Shown: in pieces, positions 46,368 to 54,518 of the stretch
Layout: each line of letters starts with the position of its first letter
How positions within the stretch are numbered: position 1 is the stretch's first letter
Assembly: GCA_963706685.1 (NCBI GenBank)
Contig: CAVPMY010000003.1
Span: forward strand, 62,001 to 126,000
Direction: 5' to 3'
Length of the DNA stretch: 64,000 nt
Origin: CADEEN01 sp963706685
Lineage (GTDB): Bacteria; Pseudomonadota; Gammaproteobacteria; Burkholderiales; Burkholderiaceae_C
Translations under genes and position numbers: made by a program
Notes under the pieces: model-generated
Databases searched by the model: none
What the model was told of the DNA's origin: nothing
Seen by the model: the letters and a program-made list of their open reading frames with translations, nothing else

Positions 46368-47591
46368 ATGACGCATGCTCGAACTCACCGACTCTTGATT
46401 GCCGCCTGTCTGGCCGCGCCCCTTACCCTGTCCGCGCAGCAAGTCGGTGATCCCAATCGGCCGTGGAACATCGGCCTGTCGCAAGGCATCACCCACTACA
46501 CGAACGCACTGAGCGGCTCGAGCGGCTCCGAAGTCAGCGACACGGTCTGGACGACCACGCTCAATGGCGGTGTGAACGTGCCGTTCGGCCGCCAGCGCGC
46601 CTATGCCAATGGATCGCTCACGCACACCCGCTACAGCAAGATCGACGGCCTGGATGGACAAGGCTATACCTTTGGCGCCGGACTGGACTGGGAGACCGTC
46701 AACAACCTGTCCGGCAGCCTCCTGGCCAACGCGGGCCGCCGCCAAGCCGACTTCAACACGGGTATCAACACCGTCTCGTTGAAGAACAATGAAAGCTATG
46801 AGGAGTTGCTTGCCCGTGCACGCTTCGGAGGCGTGGGCCTGCTCGGTGTCGAGGGCACCTTGGGCTATCGGCGTGTCGACTTCTCGGCGCCGGAATTCGA
46901 CGCCCGCGAGTATGTGCAGAACAGCGCCAGTGCCGGCGTGATCTACCGGCCCAGCAGCGCGCTGTCCCTGGGGGCGGGCCTGCAGGCGCAGTACTCGGAC
47001 TACGACGTGCCGTCATTCGGTCAGACCCAGCCCGACACCAACACGCGCCGCGAGGTCTATGTCACGGCCGATTGGGCCGTCTCGGGCGCCAGCGCCATCA
47101 ATACGCGGCTCAACTTCGGCAAGACCGACTACCAGCGACCGAATGCCGACGACTTTTCAGGCGTCACCGGATCGGCCACCTGGCGTTGGCGCCCCACCGG
47201 CCGCACCGCGCTGACGACCACATTTTCGCGAGACACCGGCCAGGAGTCCGGCTTTCAGAGCCAGACCAATGGTGGCCGCACGCGCCTGACCGCCACCGAT
47301 TTCAGCCGCGTGACCAACCTTTTCGGCGTCAGCGCCACCTACGACCTCACCGGCAAGATCGTGCTGACGGGCGCGATCAGCCATGCAAGGCGCAGTCTCG
47401 TCGATGCCATCAGCGGCGGCACGGGCAACGACAACACGACCGTTTCCACGCTCGGCGCACGCTGGACGGCCACCCGAATCATCACGGTCGGTTGCAATAT
47501 CGGCCACGAAACGCGCTCGGCGTCGGGCTTCGGATCATTCGACTACAGCGGCAGCAACGTTGGCTGCGTGGGCAGCGTCGTCTTGAACTGA
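46368..47591 (+). CDS. epsL: EpsL-type outer-membrane beta-barrel of exosortase B loci
   Basis: The 407-residue protein has a signal peptide ending near 'LTLSAQQ'. It then shows alternating polar/aromatic beta strands throughout ('QGITHYTNALSGSSGS', 'YANGSLTHTRYSKID', 'ASAGVIYRPSSALSLGAGLQ', 'GSATWRWRPTGRTALTTTFS'). This fits the putative polysaccharide transporter EpsL that accompanies exosortase B in betaproteobacteria. AGGAG lies upstream of the ATG at 46368. A role as an outer-membrane polysaccharide pore is the family hypothesis; no mechanism is shown. Confidence 0.82.
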   Translation: MTHARTHRLLIAACLAAPLTLSAQQVGDPNRPWNIGLSQGITHYTNALSGSSGSEVSDTVWTTTLNGGVNVPFGRQRAYANGSLTHTRYSKIDGLDGQGYTFGAGLDWETVNNLSGSLLANAGRRQADFNTGINTVSLKNNESYEELLARARFGGVGLLGVEGTLGYRRVDFSAPEFDAREYVQNSASAGVIYRPSSALSLGAGLQAQYSDYDVPSFGQTQPDTNTRREVYVTADWAVSGASAINTRLNFGKTDYQRPNADDFSGVTGSATWRWRPTGRTALTTTFSRDTGQESGFQSQTNGGRTRLTATDFSRVTNLFGVSATYDLTGKIVLTGAISHARRSLVDAISGGTGNDNTTVSTLGARWTATRIITVGCNIGHETRSASGFGSFDYSGSNVGCVGSVVLN

Positions 47592-47598
47592 AGCGGAG

Positions 47599-48627
47599 AT
47601 GAAGCGGCCTGTCGTCCTGCTGACCGGTGCCGCAGGCTACATCGGTTCACACACCTGGTTGTGTTTGGCCTCAGCCGGCTTCGACGTGGTGGGGGTCGAC
47701 AACTTCACCAACAGCTCGCCTCGCGTGCTCGATCGATTGCAGGCGCTGCTGGGCTCCCGGCCCATCTTCGAGCGTGCCGATGTCTGCGACACCGCGCAGA
47801 TGATGGCCCTCGCCCAGCGCCACCGCTTCGATGCAGCCATCCACTTCGCCGCGCACAAGGCCGTCGGCGAGTCGGTATGCCAGCCGCTGGACTACTACCG
47901 CAACAACCTGGGCGGTGTGCTGGCAACTTGCGTCGCGCTCGGCAGCGCCGGGATCAAGCGCTTTGTCTTCAGCAGCAGCGCGACCGTCTACGGCCAGCCC
48001 AAGTCGCTGCCCATTGCCGAAGATGCGCCGCTGTCAGCGACCAATCCGTACGGCCAGACCAAGATGATGGCTGAACAAGTCCTGGCCGATCTGCGCCATG
48101 CCGACAACGACTGGCGGGTTGCGAGCTTGCGCTACTTCAATCCGGTGGGCGCACACGAAAGCGGCACCATCGGCGAAGACCCGCGCGGCGTGCCCAACAA
48201 CCTAATGCCCTACGTCGCGCAAGTCGCCGTGGGACGGCGAGCGCACCTGCAAGTATTCGGCAACGACTACGACACGCCCGACGGCACCGGCGTCCGAGAC
48301 TACGTCCATGTCATGGACATTGCCGAAGGCCACGTGGCGGCGGTTTCGCACCTGCTCGACACGGACGGCTCGATGACTTTGAACCTGGGTACCGGTCGCG
48401 GGGCCAGCGTGCTCGATCTGGTCAAGGCCTATGAGCGCGCGAGCGGACGTCTCATTCCGTATGTGATCGCACCCCGCCGCCCGGGCGACGTTGCCGCCTG
48501 TTACGCAGATGTGTCACGAGCCCACGCCACTCTGCGCTGGCAGGCGCGGCGTGACTTGCACCAGATGTGCGCCGACAGCTGGCGCTGGCAATACAGCCAC
48601 CCCGACGGATACGGCGCCGAGGCCTGA
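47599..48627 (+). CDS. galE: UDP-glucose 4-epimerase
   Basis: The 342-residue protein has the NAD-binding 'LLTGAAGYIGSHTWLCL', the catalytic Ser region 'FVFSSSATVYGQP' and the YxxxK pair in 'NPYGQTKMMAEQVL'. 'RYFNPVGAHESGTIGEDP' and 'PDGTGVRDYVHVMDIAEGHV' are GalE hallmarks. It interconverts UDP-glucose and UDP-galactose and would feed galactose to the polymer. It starts 7 bases after the epsL stop. Confidence 0.93.
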   Translation: MKRPVVLLTGAAGYIGSHTWLCLASAGFDVVGVDNFTNSSPRVLDRLQALLGSRPIFERADVCDTAQMMALAQRHRFDAAIHFAAHKAVGESVCQPLDYYRNNLGGVLATCVALGSAGIKRFVFSSSATVYGQPKSLPIAEDAPLSATNPYGQTKMMAEQVLADLRHADNDWRVASLRYFNPVGAHESGTIGEDPRGVPNNLMPYVAQVAVGRRAHLQVFGNDYDTPDGTGVRDYVHVMDIAEGHVAAVSHLLDTDGSMTLNLGTGRGASVLDLVKAYERASGRLIPYVIAPRRPGDVAACYADVSRAHATLRWQARRDLHQMCADSWRWQYSHPDGYGAEA

Positions 48628-48653
48628 GGCGCAGGCACGAGGGTCGCCGCGAC

Positions 48654-49079
48654 CTACCGGCGAGGGCGCGCTTGCTGGAGCTGCATCAAGGTGCTGAGTT
48701 CGGCCCGCACAGTGGCCGGGAACCCCCGCCGGCCGCCGCGGTAGTCGTTGAGCATGTGGTCGAGCACCCGCGTACACAGTGGCACGTCTTCCCAAGACTC
48801 GGCGATCGCGTTGGCGACGCGCGGAAACTGCTCGCAAGTGGTGTGAGGACGTATGGGCGGCGGCAAGGCTACCACCCAGTCCATCGCGGTGCCGGTCAAT
48901 GCCCGATCGGAAGGCAGCGCGACTCGACGCCGCTGCTCCCAGTAGCCAGGGATCGTCTGCTGCATCGCCGTCAATCCGGCTGGCAACTCCTCCAATGCAC
49001 GCCGAGCCTCATCGAAATCAGTGATCTCGAAATCCAGTGAGTCCAACGGCGCCGAGGGCTTGGGGGGCTGCTGTGTCAT
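48654..49079 (-). CDS. Conserved hypothetical protein, paralogue of 34958-35332
   Basis: The 141-residue soluble protein has 'PSDRALTGTAMDWVVALPPP', 'QFPRVANAIAESWEDVPL' and 'HMLNDYRGGRRGFPATVRAE'. The same motifs occur in the same order in the product of 34958-35332, so both belong to one unnamed family with an invariant DRALTG, W, RV.N.I..W and LND.R.GRRGFP. An N-terminal extension of about 20 residues is unique to this copy. It sits antisense between galE and epsD. Function is unknown; it could be a passenger in the locus. Confidence 0.72.
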   Translation of the reverse strand: MTQQPPKPSAPLDSLDFEITDFDEARRALEELPAGLTAMQQTIPGYWEQRRRVALPSDRALTGTAMDWVVALPPPIRPHTTCEQFPRVANAIAESWEDVPLCTRVLDHMLNDYRGGRRGFPATVRAELSTLMQLQQARPRR

Positions 49080-49417
49080 CGTGGTCGCGAGGCGTAGGTT
49101 TGCGGTCTTCGTGCTCGGTATTTTGTCTCACTCTGGTCCCTAAGAGTATGGTCGGACCAGCGGTCCGGGGGTCATTGACCGGGCGGCCGTAACGGCAACT
49201 CGCCGCTATTCCTCCCCAAGCAAGCGTGTGCAGACTGCACGATGGGCACCGCGGACGGTTATGTCCGGCCGCAGCGTCGAGCCTGCGCCAGACGAGGGGT
49301 GGGTAAACTCTAGCCAATCGTTTCGCGGTGGATCGGCAAGGGGTTGATCGGCCGTTACACGGCCGCAGGCGCCCAGCGCGCACCCTGCTCGCAAACCGTG
49401 GCAAGGACTGACAAGCG
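49080..49417. other. Divergent intergenic region before epsD
   Basis: These 338 bases separate the minus-strand hypothetical gene from epsD. I see no gene or RNA here. The region must contain the promoter of the epsDEFG-xrtB operon, and it is slightly less GC-rich in 49090-49160. No convincing sigma-70 or sigma-54 pair could be picked by eye. Confidence 0.5.
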
Positions 49418-50461
49418 ATGCAAACTGGAATTTTGACGACGGTACCGCGTTCGGCCGTGGCGGCGACGGCGCTACTGTGTGCCGCGTGGGGGCTGGCTGG
49501 TTGTGGTGCGAAGGACAACGCCGCCACGCAAACGGCAGCGCGGGTGAACAAGGAAGAGATCACAGTGCACCAGATTGGAGCATTGCTGTCGCAGCAAACA
49601 GCCAAGCCGGAACAAGTTCAGCAAGTCGAGCGGCAAATTCTGGAGCGCCTGATCGACCGCGAGTTGGCCGTGCAAAAGGCGATCGATCTGAAACTTGATC
49701 GCGAGCCGAAGGTCGTTCAGGCCATTGAAGACGCGCGCCAGGAGATCATTGCGCGCGCCTATGCGGACAAGCTGGGCAGCGGCGCATCGCGGCCGACCCC
49801 TGCGGATATCAAGAAATACTATGACGAGCACCCGGCGCTGTTCAGCGAACGCAAGATCTATCAGCTCCAGGAGTTTGCGGTCACCGCCGATACAAAACAG
49901 GTCGAAGCTTTGAAGGCCGCACTGCCGCCGATCAAGACTGCCGACGAGCTGGTGGTGTATTTCAAGGCCAACAATCTCAAATACGCCGCCAATCAGACGG
50001 TGCGCGCTGCGGAGCAACTGCCTTTGTCTTTGTTGCCTCTGCTGGCGCGCATGAACGAGGGCCAGACGCTACTCAACACAACGCCCAGTGGCGTCCAGGT
50101 CGTCGTCCTGCGGGGCGCTCGGTCGCAGCCGGTCGACGAGGAGCGTGCGTCGGCCGCGATCGAGCAGTTCCTGCTCAACGAGCAGAAGCGCAAACTGATG
50201 GCAGATGACCTGAAGGCTCTGCGGGCCGCAGCCAAGATCGAGTACCGTGGGCGTTTTGCCGCCTCGGCGCCAGCCGCTAACGTGGCACCGCAACCCTCGG
50301 CGGCCGACGTGGCTGCGTCGGCCGCCGCAACGCTGAATGCACTCCCTGTCAACGAAGGGCCAGACACAAGCGCTGGCTCCAATCGAGCTGCCGAGGCTGC
50401 TGGCACTCCGGCCAGCGGCATCGACGCCACCACCGTCAACAAAGGCCTTGGACTGAAATGA
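49418..50461 (+). CDS. epsD: EpsD-family peptidyl-prolyl cis-trans isomerase lipoprotein
   Basis: The 347-residue protein has a lipoprotein signal with lipobox LAGC ('ALLCAAWGLAGCGAKDN'). SurA-like helices follow ('QQVERQILERLIDRELAVQK') and then a parvulin-like region with 'YYDEHPALFSERKIYQLQEF' and 'ADELVVYFKANNLKYAA'. The C-terminal 80 residues are Ala-rich and low-complexity. It matches EpsD of exosortase B polysaccharide loci, probably a periplasmic chaperone for the export machinery. Its stop overlaps the epsE ATG (ATGA). Confidence 0.86.
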   Translation: MQTGILTTVPRSAVAATALLCAAWGLAGCGAKDNAATQTAARVNKEEITVHQIGALLSQQTAKPEQVQQVERQILERLIDRELAVQKAIDLKLDREPKVVQAIEDARQEIIARAYADKLGSGASRPTPADIKKYYDEHPALFSERKIYQLQEFAVTADTKQVEALKAALPPIKTADELVVYFKANNLKYAANQTVRAAEQLPLSLLPLLARMNEGQTLLNTTPSGVQVVVLRGARSQPVDEERASAAIEQFLLNEQKRKLMADDLKALRAAAKIEYRGRFAASAPAANVAPQPSAADVAASAAATLNALPVNEGPDTSAGSNRAAEAAGTPASGIDATTVNKGLGLK

Positions 50462-51300
50462 ATGCGATGAACTCCAAACCAATTTCCCGACGCCTGTTCG
50501 CGTCGACCCCGCTGCTGCTGGTGGCCGTGCCCGGATTCGGGTGGGCACAGCAAAACCTGCCTGCGGCGGCCAACCTGCAATACCGGTTGGCTGCCGGCGA
50601 TGTGATCCGCATTTCCGTCTACCAGAGTGCGGACCTGACGCTTGAGGCTCGTCTGACCGAAGCCGGCACCATCTCCTACCCACTGCTCGGCACCGTGGCT
50701 TTGGTCGGGCTGACGGTATCGGAGGCCGAAAAACGCATCGCCGATGGCCTGCGCACCGGCAATTTTGTGAAACAGCCGCAGGTATCGATTGCGGTCCAGC
50801 AAGTGCGCGGCAATCAGGTCTCGGTGCTGGGTCAGGTCGGCAAGCCCGGCCGCTATCCGCTGGAAACCGGCAACGTCCAGCTCACCGACATGATCGCCAC
50901 CGCCGGCGGCGTCCTCGGCACCGGCGCTGACCAGGCAGTGATCGTGGGCACCCGCAACGGCCAGCCGTACCGCGTGGAAGTCGATCTGCCCTCTGTGTTC
51001 GGCCCCGGCCGGCGCGCCAACGACGTGACGCTGCAAAACGGCGATGTGGTCTGGGTTGATCGCGCACCGATGATCTACATGTATGGCGAGGTGCAGAAGC
51101 CGGGTTCGCTGCGCCTGGAGCGCGGCATGACAGTGATGCAGGCGCTTGCTGCTTCGGGTGGCCTGACCCAACGTGGCACCGAGCGTGGATTGCGCGTGCA
51201 CCGTCGCGATGCCGAAGGAAAGGTTCGCGTCATCGAGCCCGCGATGACCGACAGGCTGCAACCCGAAGACATCGTCTACATCCGCGAATCGGTGTTCTAG
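50458..51300 (+). CDS. epsE: Polysaccharide export outer-membrane protein EpsE (Wza-like)
   Basis: The 280-residue protein has a signal sequence ending near 'FGWAQQN', then the polysaccharide-export domain 'LAAGDVIRISVYQSADLTLE' and SLBB domains ('GQVGKPGRYPLETGNVQLTD', 'YGEVQKPGSLRLERGMTVMQ'). No lipobox cysteine follows the signal, unlike Wza, so it may not be lipidated. It would form the channel through the outer membrane together with EpsF. Coupled to epsD by ATGA. Confidence 0.9.
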   Translation: MNAMNSKPISRRLFASTPLLLVAVPGFGWAQQNLPAAANLQYRLAAGDVIRISVYQSADLTLEARLTEAGTISYPLLGTVALVGLTVSEAEKRIADGLRTGNFVKQPQVSIAVQQVRGNQVSVLGQVGKPGRYPLETGNVQLTDMIATAGGVLGTGADQAVIVGTRNGQPYRVEVDLPSVFGPGRRANDVTLQNGDVVWVDRAPMIYMYGEVQKPGSLRLERGMTVMQALAASGGLTQRGTERGLRVHRRDAEGKVRVIEPAMTDRLQPEDIVYIRESVF

Positions 51301-51311
51301 GAGCGCATGCC

Positions 51312-52736
51312 ATGAGTCCGCGTCAAATTCTGCTGATCCTGCGCCTGCGATGGCTGGTCGTGACCGGCACCTTGCTCGCCGCGGTGGCGCTGGCCCTGGG
51401 CGTCAGCCTGCTGCTGCCCAAGCAATACACCGCCGAGACGTCGCTGCTGCTGGACATCAAGACCGACCCGCTCGTGGCCACGTTGGCGCCCAGCTTTGCC
51501 AACCCGTCGTACATGGCCACGCAGACCGAAATCCTGCAAAGCGATCGCGTCGCCATGCGGGTGGTAAAGATGCTTGGGCTGGCGCAGAACGCCAAGGCCG
51601 TCGAGCAGTGGCGCGAGCAAACCGAGGGCCGCATCCCGCTGGAAACGTATTTTGGTTCGCTGCTGCAGAAAGGCTTGAAGGTCGAACCGGGCCGCGGCAG
51701 CAGTCTGCTCAACATCTCCTTCACCGGTTCGGACGCCAAGTTCGCAGCCGCCGGTGCGAACACGTTTGCGCGAGCCTATCTCGAAACCATACTCGACCTT
51801 TCGCGCGACCCTGCACTCGAATACGCCAAGTTCTTCGACGAGCGCATCAAGCAGTTGCGCACCGAACTCGAAAGTTCCCAGCAGCGCTTGTCGGCGTTTC
51901 AGCAAAAACGCGGCATCGTCGTCACCAGCGAGCGCATCGACCAGGAAGTGACACGCCTGAACAGCCTGGAAATGGCCCTGGCGGCTGCGCTCACCGACCA
52001 GGCCGACACATCGAGCCGCACGACCAACTCAGGCGTCGACTCATCGGCCGACGTGTTGAGCAGCGGCACCGTGCAGACGCTCAAGGGCGAACTGGCGCGC
52101 GCGCAGACGCAGTTGACCGAAATCAGTGCCAAGTTCGGCAGCAACCACCCGCAGCGCATCGAGATCGAAGCGCGCGTGAGCGAGCTGCGGCAACAGCTCA
52201 ACTCCGAAATGAGCCGTGTCGGCCGTGGCACGGTCGGCGTCAACCGGGTTGCTGAGAAGAAGATCACCGAGCTGAGAACGCTGGTCGACATGCAGAAGAA
52301 GGCCGTGCTGACGATGCGCTCGCAGCGCGACGAAGCTGCCGTGCTGCTGCGCGATGTCGATACCGCGCAGAGCGCCTACGACGCCGTGGCCAAGCGCCGT
52401 TCGGAACTGGCCAACGAGACGCGTGCCGAGCAGACGCCGGCGCGGGTGCTCAGCCCAGCCACCGAGCCCCTGAACCCTTCCAAGCCCAATCTGGTGAAGA
52501 ACACCTTGGCCGGCCTGATTCTCGGCATGTTGGGCGGTGTGGGCCTGGCCTTCGCACTCGAGTACATCGACCGCCGCGTGCGCAGCGCCGATGACCTGAT
52601 GGCGTATGGCGATGTACCGGTGCTGGGCGTGATGTCCGACAGCGCAGGCCGTTCTCGCTCGGCGCCGCGGCTGGCGCACCAGCGGCGGCCGGCGCTGCCC
52701 TCGCCCCAGCTGACTTTCGATGGGGGCGTGCAATGA
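51312..52736 (+). CDS. epsF: Chain-length determinant protein EpsF (Wzz/PCP family)
   Basis: The 474-residue protein has an N-terminal membrane segment ('LVVTGTLLAAVALALGVSLL') and a C-terminal one ('TLAGLILGMLGGVGLAFALE'), flanking a long periplasmic coiled-coil region ('LRTELESSQQRLSAFQQKRG', 'LRQQLNSEMSRVGRG'). 'PATEPLNPSKPNLVKN' is the typical Pro-rich stretch before the second segment. Wzz-type proteins set polymer length and connect to the tyrosine kinase. Its stop overlaps the epsG start (ATGA). Confidence 0.9.
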   Translation: MSPRQILLILRLRWLVVTGTLLAAVALALGVSLLLPKQYTAETSLLLDIKTDPLVATLAPSFANPSYMATQTEILQSDRVAMRVVKMLGLAQNAKAVEQWREQTEGRIPLETYFGSLLQKGLKVEPGRGSSLLNISFTGSDAKFAAAGANTFARAYLETILDLSRDPALEYAKFFDERIKQLRTELESSQQRLSAFQQKRGIVVTSERIDQEVTRLNSLEMALAAALTDQADTSSRTTNSGVDSSADVLSSGTVQTLKGELARAQTQLTEISAKFGSNHPQRIEIEARVSELRQQLNSEMSRVGRGTVGVNRVAEKKITELRTLVDMQKKAVLTMRSQRDEAAVLLRDVDTAQSAYDAVAKRRSELANETRAEQTPARVLSPATEPLNPSKPNLVKNTLAGLILGMLGGVGLAFALEYIDRRVRSADDLMAYGDVPVLGVMSDSAGRSRSAPRLAHQRRPALPSPQLTFDGGVQ

Positions 52737-53644
52737 CACCGGTCACGATGCTGTCGACCAAGGTCCGCAACGCGGACCGGTCGATCGGCGCGATCCTCAT
52801 CGACGCCGGCCGGCTGACGCCTCAGGACGCCGAGCGCATCATCAACTTCCAGAAACAGACGGACCTGCGCTTTGGCGAAGCCGGCATCGAGCTGGGCTTG
52901 ATCAGCGAGTCCGACGTGTTGTATGCGCTGTCGCTGCAATTCGACTACCCCTACCTGCAACCTGGTCCCAACAAGCCGATCAGTTCCGAAGTGGTCGCGG
53001 CCTACAAGCCGTTCAGCCCCGAGGGCGAAGGCATGCGCGCACTGCGCAGCCAGTTGCAGTTGCGCTGGTTTGACGCCAAGGGTGCCAATACCAGCCTGGC
53101 CATCGTCGGTGCGGCGCGCGGCGAGGGGCGCAGCTATCTGGCGGCCAACCTGGCCGTCACGTTCGCGCAGCTCGGCGAGCGCACGCTGTTGATCGATGCC
53201 GACATGCGCACCCCGCGCCAGCACAAGCTGTTCAAGATCGAGAACCAGACCGGCCTGTCCAACCTGCTGGCCGGGCGCATGCAGGACCAGGTGGTGACCT
53301 TCGTGCATGGCATCCCGGGCCTGGCGGTGCTGCCCTCGGGCCCGATCCCGCCGAACCCGGGCGAATTGCTCAGCCGCCCTGCGCTGCCGAGGATCCTGCA
53401 GCAGAGCATGTCCACCTTCGACGTCGTGCTGATCGACACGCCGGCCATCGAGCAGGGCCCGGATGCGCTGCTGCTGGCGCGAGGCGCGGGTGCTTCGCTG
53501 ATGGTCGCGCGCACCAACCTCACCCGAACCGCGCAGTTCGACGATGCGGTAGCCACCATGGCCGAAAGCAACGTCTTCGTTGTCGGCTCAGTGCTGGTGG
53601 ACGTTGCGGCACGGCGCAACGCGTCGCAAGCCCAAGAGAGCTGA
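52733..53644 (+). CDS. epsG: Polysaccharide-locus tyrosine kinase EpsG (BY-kinase)
   Basis: The 303-residue cytoplasmic protein starts with a regulatory region ('IGAILIDAGRLTPQDAERII'). The BY-kinase core follows: Walker A-like 'VGAARGEGRSYLAANLAV', Walker A' 'LLIDADMRTPRQHKLF' and Walker B 'FDVVLIDTPAIEQ'. 'KPFSPEGEGMRALRSQLQLR' precedes the core. The usual C-terminal Tyr cluster is absent; the tail ends 'RRNASQAQES'. It would phosphorylate and cycle with EpsF during export. Confidence 0.9.
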   Translation: MTPVTMLSTKVRNADRSIGAILIDAGRLTPQDAERIINFQKQTDLRFGEAGIELGLISESDVLYALSLQFDYPYLQPGPNKPISSEVVAAYKPFSPEGEGMRALRSQLQLRWFDAKGANTSLAIVGAARGEGRSYLAANLAVTFAQLGERTLLIDADMRTPRQHKLFKIENQTGLSNLLAGRMQDQVVTFVHGIPGLAVLPSGPIPPNPGELLSRPALPRILQQSMSTFDVVLIDTPAIEQGPDALLLARGAGASLMVARTNLTRTAQFDDAVATMAESNVFVVGSVLVDVAARRNASQAQES

Positions 53645-53645
53645 A

Positions 53646-54518
53646 ATGTCTTCAGGAGGGTCGGCGGCGGCGCCCGCGCAGCGGCCGCTCCAAGCTTGGC
53701 TGTGGGTCGCGGCCGGGCTGGCGGCGTTGTATCTGCCCAGCTACTGGAATGCCGCCCATGACCTGTGGCAGACCGATGAGTTCGGCCATGCGCCGCTTAT
53801 CCTGGCCATCGCGGTGTGGCTTTTCTGGCAGGTCCGCCAGTCCGTGCTGGGATCGCCCGATGCGCCGAGCAGCGGATCGGGATGGCTGGCGCTGGCACTG
53901 GGCCTGGCGCTGTACGCACTCGGACGCACGGCGGGCGTATCCAGCGTCGAGTTCGCATCGCAGTTGTTCATCGCGGCCGCGGTCCTGCTGTTGCTCAAGG
54001 GCACGCAGGCCCTGCGTGCGGCCTGGTTTCCGGTCTTCTATCTGGTCTTCATGGTGCCGCTGCCGGGCACCTTGGTCGATGCGCTGACAGAGCCGCTGAA
54101 ACACTGGATTTCGATCATCGTCGTCGATGTGCTGCATGCGCTCGGCTATCCCATTGGACGCACCGGCGTCATGATCACCGTCGGCCGCTACGAACTGCTG
54201 GTGGCCGATGCCTGCTCGGGGCTCAATTCGATGTTCAGCCTGGCCGCGCTCGGCGCGCTGTTCATCCATGTCATGGGGCGCGTGAGTCGCCTTCACACGG
54301 TACTGTTGGTGCTGGCCATCGTGCCGATTGCGTTTACCGCCAACATCGTGCGCGTGGTCTCGCTGGTCTTGATCACCTACCACTTCGGCGATGCTGCGGG
54401 CCAGGGCTTCCTGCACGGCGCGGCAGGCATCGTGCTGATGCTGGTCGCGCTGATGGCTTTTTTTGCGCTCGACTGGTGCCTGGCGCACTGGTTGCCTGAT
54501 TCAAGCAAAGCGCCATGA
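53646..54518 (+). CDS. xrtB: Exosortase B (XrtB/EpsH)
   Basis: The 290-residue integral membrane protein has eight or so hydrophobic segments. The cysteine-protease-like triad of exosortases is in place: Cys190 in 'VADACSGLNSMFSL', Arg236 in 'TANIVRVVSLVLI' and His257 in 'QGFLHGAAGIVLM'. Exosortases process PEP-CTERM sorting signals of exported proteins. The position directly after epsD-E-F-G marks it as the B type. The usual partner EpsI is not the next gene, and no PEP-CTERM protein is visible in the window. Confidence 0.93.
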   Translation: MSSGGSAAAPAQRPLQAWLWVAAGLAALYLPSYWNAAHDLWQTDEFGHAPLILAIAVWLFWQVRQSVLGSPDAPSSGSGWLALALGLALYALGRTAGVSSVEFASQLFIAAAVLLLLKGTQALRAAWFPVFYLVFMVPLPGTLVDALTEPLKHWISIIVVDVLHALGYPIGRTGVMITVGRYELLVADACSGLNSMFSLAALGALFIHVMGRVSRLHTVLLVLAIVPIAFTANIVRVVSLVLITYHFGDAAGQGFLHGAAGIVLMLVALMAFFALDWCLAHWLPDSSKAP